Part shown: positions 61,894 through 64,000 of the stretch, piece by piece | How positions within the stretch are numbered: position 1 is the first letter of the stretch | Layout of the letters: the number at the start of each line of letters is the position of its first letter | NCBI RefSeq assembly: GCF_001586165.1 | Contig: NZ_CP014608.1 | Location: 2,480,001 to 2,544,000, forward strand | Direction: 5' to 3' | Source: Obesumbacterium proteus | GTDB lineage: Bacteria; Pseudomonadota; Gammaproteobacteria; Enterobacterales; Enterobacteriaceae | DNA length: 64,000 bases | The notes under the pieces: generated by a model | Seen by the model: only the letters and a program-made list of their open reading frames with translations | Databases searched by the model: none | What the model was told of the DNA's origin: nothing | Position numbers and translations under genes: made by a program

Positions 61894-62829
61894 TTAGGCC
61901 GCAATGTGTCCGAGCGCTTGCAAAAAAGCATGCGCAATCGGTGATTGCAGTTCGCGATGGTAGAGCGCATAGAGATCGGCGGGGATCGGCTGTTTTAGGG
62001 GAACAAACGTTACGCCTGGCCAGTGAATAAGCGAGCAGGTTTCCGGTAATAGCGCGATGCCCAAGCCTGCGCTGACCAACGCCAGCACAGTTTGCGGCTC
62101 CATGGCCTGTTGGGCAATGAGCGGATAGAAACCAGTTTGTACACAGTAATCATAAAGCTGTTGGGCAAAATCGCTGTGGCTGAATGAGAGTGAGATAAAT
62201 GGGCGTTCGGCAAGCTGCATGAGGTCGAGGCTAGGGAACTGGCATAAAGGATCGTGCTCGAGCAACGCAACCATGACAGATTCGCGTGCAATATGCTGGT
62301 AGCAAATATTGGGCGTGGACTCTACGGCCACATTTCGGTTGATGCCGATATCAATGGTGTGTTGCATGATCTGCTCAATTTGTCGCTGCTGTGGCAGCTC
62401 ATGCAACGTCCACGTGGCGTGGGGGTAATCCATGCGAAATGATTTTAGTGCGGGCAGCAGTGCGCCCCACAGCGCGGTACCGATAATGCCGATATTCAAG
62501 TGTTGGTTTTCATTGCGTCCTATCTGACGCACATAATTCAATGAGGTTTCTGTCGCATTCAAGATGCGATCGACCTCGGTCTTAAGCACGCGGCCAGCGT
62601 GCGTTAACGCCACTTTTCGGCTGTTACGTTCGAGCAGCTTCACCTCAAGAATGTCTTCCAGCTCTTTAATCTGCGTGCTGAGCGGCGGCTGGGAAATGTT
62701 CAGCAGTGCAGCGGCGCGGCCAAAATGCAGTTCATCCGCCAGTACCTGAAAATAGCGCAGCATACGCAGACTGATACGACCGTTGCTGTGTACGTGATGG
62801 GTGAGTTGGGCGATGGGCGTGGTTGGCAT
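61894..62829 (-). CDS. LysR-family transcriptional regulator
   Basis: A 311-aa regulator with an N-terminal winged helix-turn-helix (LRMLRYFQVLADELHFGRAAALLNISQPPLSTQIKELEDILEVKLLERNSRKVALTHAGRVL) and a periplasmic-binding-protein-like effector domain (LNIGIIGTALWGALLPALKSFRMDYPHATW onward). I use the ATG at 62829 (MPTTPIAQLTHH), with AGGTG upstream; the frame runs 20 codons further without homology. It is downstream of an MFS gene on the same strand but separated by a terminator. The ligand and targets are not predictable; control of the transporter is possible. Confidence 0.88.
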   Translation of the reverse strand: MPTTPIAQLTHHVHSNGRISLRMLRYFQVLADELHFGRAAALLNISQPPLSTQIKELEDILEVKLLERNSRKVALTHAGRVLKTEVDRILNATETSLNYVRQIGRNENQHLNIGIIGTALWGALLPALKSFRMDYPHATWTLHELPQQRQIEQIMQHTIDIGINRNVAVESTPNICYQHIARESVMVALLEHDPLCQFPSLDLMQLAERPFISLSFSHSDFAQQLYDYCVQTGFYPLIAQQAMEPQTVLALVSAGLGIALLPETCSLIHWPGVTFVPLKQPIPADLYALYHRELQSPIAHAFLQALGHIAA

Positions 62830-62842
62830 GAGGCACCTGAAT

Positions 62843-62877
62843 GAAAAAAGGCAGTACTGCATGATGCAGACCGCCTT
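62843..62877 (-). terminator. Terminator between the MFS gene and the LysR gene
   Basis: On the minus strand a hairpin AAGGC...GCCTT containing GCATcATGC is followed by TTTTTC. It separates the transporter from the regulator transcript and lies just before the regulator start. Confidence 0.8.
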
Positions 62878-62907
62878 GGAGGGAGTCAAATAATCGGAAA
62901 AATATCG

Positions 62908-64000
62908 CTAGGCCGAGGCTTGGGTTGCTTTGGCATGAGAGATTTTTTCAGCACGGCTGAGTGCGATGGCGGCCAATAACGCAATCAGCAATAAACCATA
63001 TGAAATTGCAGCAGTTCCCAATGCCCAATGCAGCCCGTAGTAGGAGTTCATCAGCGATGACACGGTTGCAAACAGCAATGTCCCCACGGTGCCACAGGTG
63101 AGTAGGGCAGAGATAAGGGTTGGCGGGCTGTGGCGCACCTGAAGTGAACCATAGCTCATCAATCCAGAGAATAAACCGGAGTTGAAGAAGCCAAATACGC
63201 CGCAGGCGACCATGATGAGCTGGGTATTTGTGCTGGTGGTAATCACTAAAATGGAGGCCATTCCGATCAGCGCGCAAGCCAGCAGGAAGGTGCGTAGTTT
63301 CATCAATTTGACGGTGAACTGGTTAACGAATAGACCCGTGGCTTTCGCCCACCAATAACAGGCCGTGAACAGCGCCGCGTTTTCCGGCGTGATGTGGAAA
63401 CGATCTTGCAGATAGGTTGGTGTCCACATGGTGAAAATAGGTTCAGCCAATAAGAAGGCGAACAGCGCAAAGCAGAGCAGATAAATGGCCGCTCCCCAAG
63501 GTTCTGCCGTGGTTTGGACGGCGTTCGTTGAGGTTTCAGCCGGTGCTTCGGTGGTTGGGAAGCGGCTGCGCAAGGTGATGGACAACATCAAGGCACCGAT
63601 TGCGCCCATAATCGCGTACATGGCTAACCAGTTTGCACCGAGTTTAAACATCCATGCGAGCACGACCGAGAGCGTTGCCCCCGCTAAACTGAAGAAAAAG
63701 TCGGTAAAAATCAGGCTAGAAGAACGTTTTTTCTCTTCAGGATTGATGCGAACCACCAAATAACTGCCGATTGTCATAAATACGCCCCCGCAGGCCCCAA
63801 TCAAGGTGACGGCGACGCTGAATACGGTAAGCGTGGGGCTAAGAAACAGTACGATGCTGACGATCACGGTGACGGCGGATGCGACCACCAATGGCTTTTG
63901 CAGACCCCATTTTTTCATCAGGAGCCCGCCGAGCATGATTGGCAGGAACATCCCCAGATTCATCAGCGTAAACACCTGACCAATGAAGCTATAGTCTTTA
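62908..64000 (-). CDS. MFS transporter, TsgA-like, 5' end beyond the window
   Basis: A partial major-facilitator protein. The frame is open to the right edge, where residues KDYSFIGQVFTLMNLGMFLPIMLGGLLMKKWGLQ precede the first in-window methionine candidates, so the N-terminus is missing. LIFTDFFFSLAGATLSVVLAWMF, FALFAFLLAEPIFTMWTPTYLQDRF and FFNSGLFSGLMSYGSLQVRHSPPTLISALLTCGTVGTLLFATVSSLM resemble the TsgA group of enterobacteria. About ten membrane helices are visible. The substrate is unknown. The neighbouring LysR gene may regulate it. Confidence 0.82.
   Translation of the reverse strand, partial: KDYSFIGQVFTLMNLGMFLPIMLGGLLMKKWGLQKPLVVASAVTVIVSIVLFLSPTLTVFSVAVTLIGACGGVFMTIGSYLVVRINPEEKKRSSSLIFTDFFFSLAGATLSVVLAWMFKLGANWLAMYAIMGAIGALMLSITLRSRFPTTEAPAETSTNAVQTTAEPWGAAIYLLCFALFAFLLAEPIFTMWTPTYLQDRFHITPENAALFTACYWWAKATGLFVNQFTVKLMKLRTFLLACALIGMASILVITTSTNTQLIMVACGVFGFFNSGLFSGLMSYGSLQVRHSPPTLISALLTCGTVGTLLFATVSSLMNSYYGLHWALGTAAISYGLLLIALLAAIALSRAEKISHAKATQASA

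Noticed and set aside
1..64000. Search by eye for tRNA, rRNA, CRISPR arrays or prophage genes
   Set aside because: No regularly spaced repeats, no tRNA-like cloverleaf next to a CCA or promoter, and no phage structural genes were seen. The only mobile DNA that I can support is the transposon and the small repeats.

Overview
This window is chromosomal DNA of an enterobacterium. Most proteins are recognisable orthologues of E. coli K-12 genes (fldA, seqA, pgm, acrAB, mscK, dnaX, htpG, adk, hemH, gsk, ushA, kdp, phrB). The level of divergence, the ERIC repeats and the gene content suggest a non-Escherichia member of Enterobacterales. A Hafnia-like genus is my guess, not something the sequence proves.

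Layout. 1-4445: 3' part of fldA, ybfE, ybfF, seqA, pgm. 4490-18295: acrB-acrA, divergent acrR-ychN, mscK, a diguanylate cyclase, rsmS, a YeaQ-type membrane protein, priC, ybaN, apt. 18439-23788: dnaX (with a conserved frameshift signal), ybaB, recR, htpG (heat-shock promoter and an ERIC element in its leader). 23868-26938: an accessory transporter + GH105 hydrolase pair for pectin-derived oligosaccharides. 27052-39188: adk, hemH, gsk, two structured repeats, ybaL, fsr, ushA, a cold-shock gene with a cspA-type leader, a class A acid phosphatase, ybaK, the small RNA ChiX, ybaP. 39417-56902: a Fur-box gene, the kdpFABCDE potassium locus (minus strand), a divergent unknown gene and ybfA. 57048-64000: a DUF523-DUF1722 fusion, phrB, an MBL-fold phosphodiesterase, ybgI, yjdM, a LysR regulator and a partial MFS gene. 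Relative to E. coli, a block that lies near acrAB-ybaP sits between pgm and kdp, so the window joins two E. coli neighbourhoods.

The most striking structure is a complete 7,745-bp Tn3-family (Tn21-subgroup) transposon at 44966-52710. It has 38-bp terminal inverted repeats and a 5-bp target duplication (AGGTT), and it splits kdpB at codon 380. It carries tnpA, tnpR, a res region and a lead/cadmium-type resistance module: MerR-family pbrR, a P1B ATPase, and a fused phosphatase-signal peptidase PbrBC. Removing it and one AGGTT restores an intact 688-codon kdpB. KdpA in the same locus has Asp at position 232, where the K+ selectivity filter normally has Gly. The high-affinity K+ pump therefore looks inactive or altered twice over.

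Other notable items are two adjacent three-hairpin elements between gsk and ybaL that share loops and spacings but differ in their stems, ERIC copies inside two transcription units, a 19-bp Fur-like site in front of a DUF3861 gene, and an uncharacterised 213-aa gene divergent from kdp.
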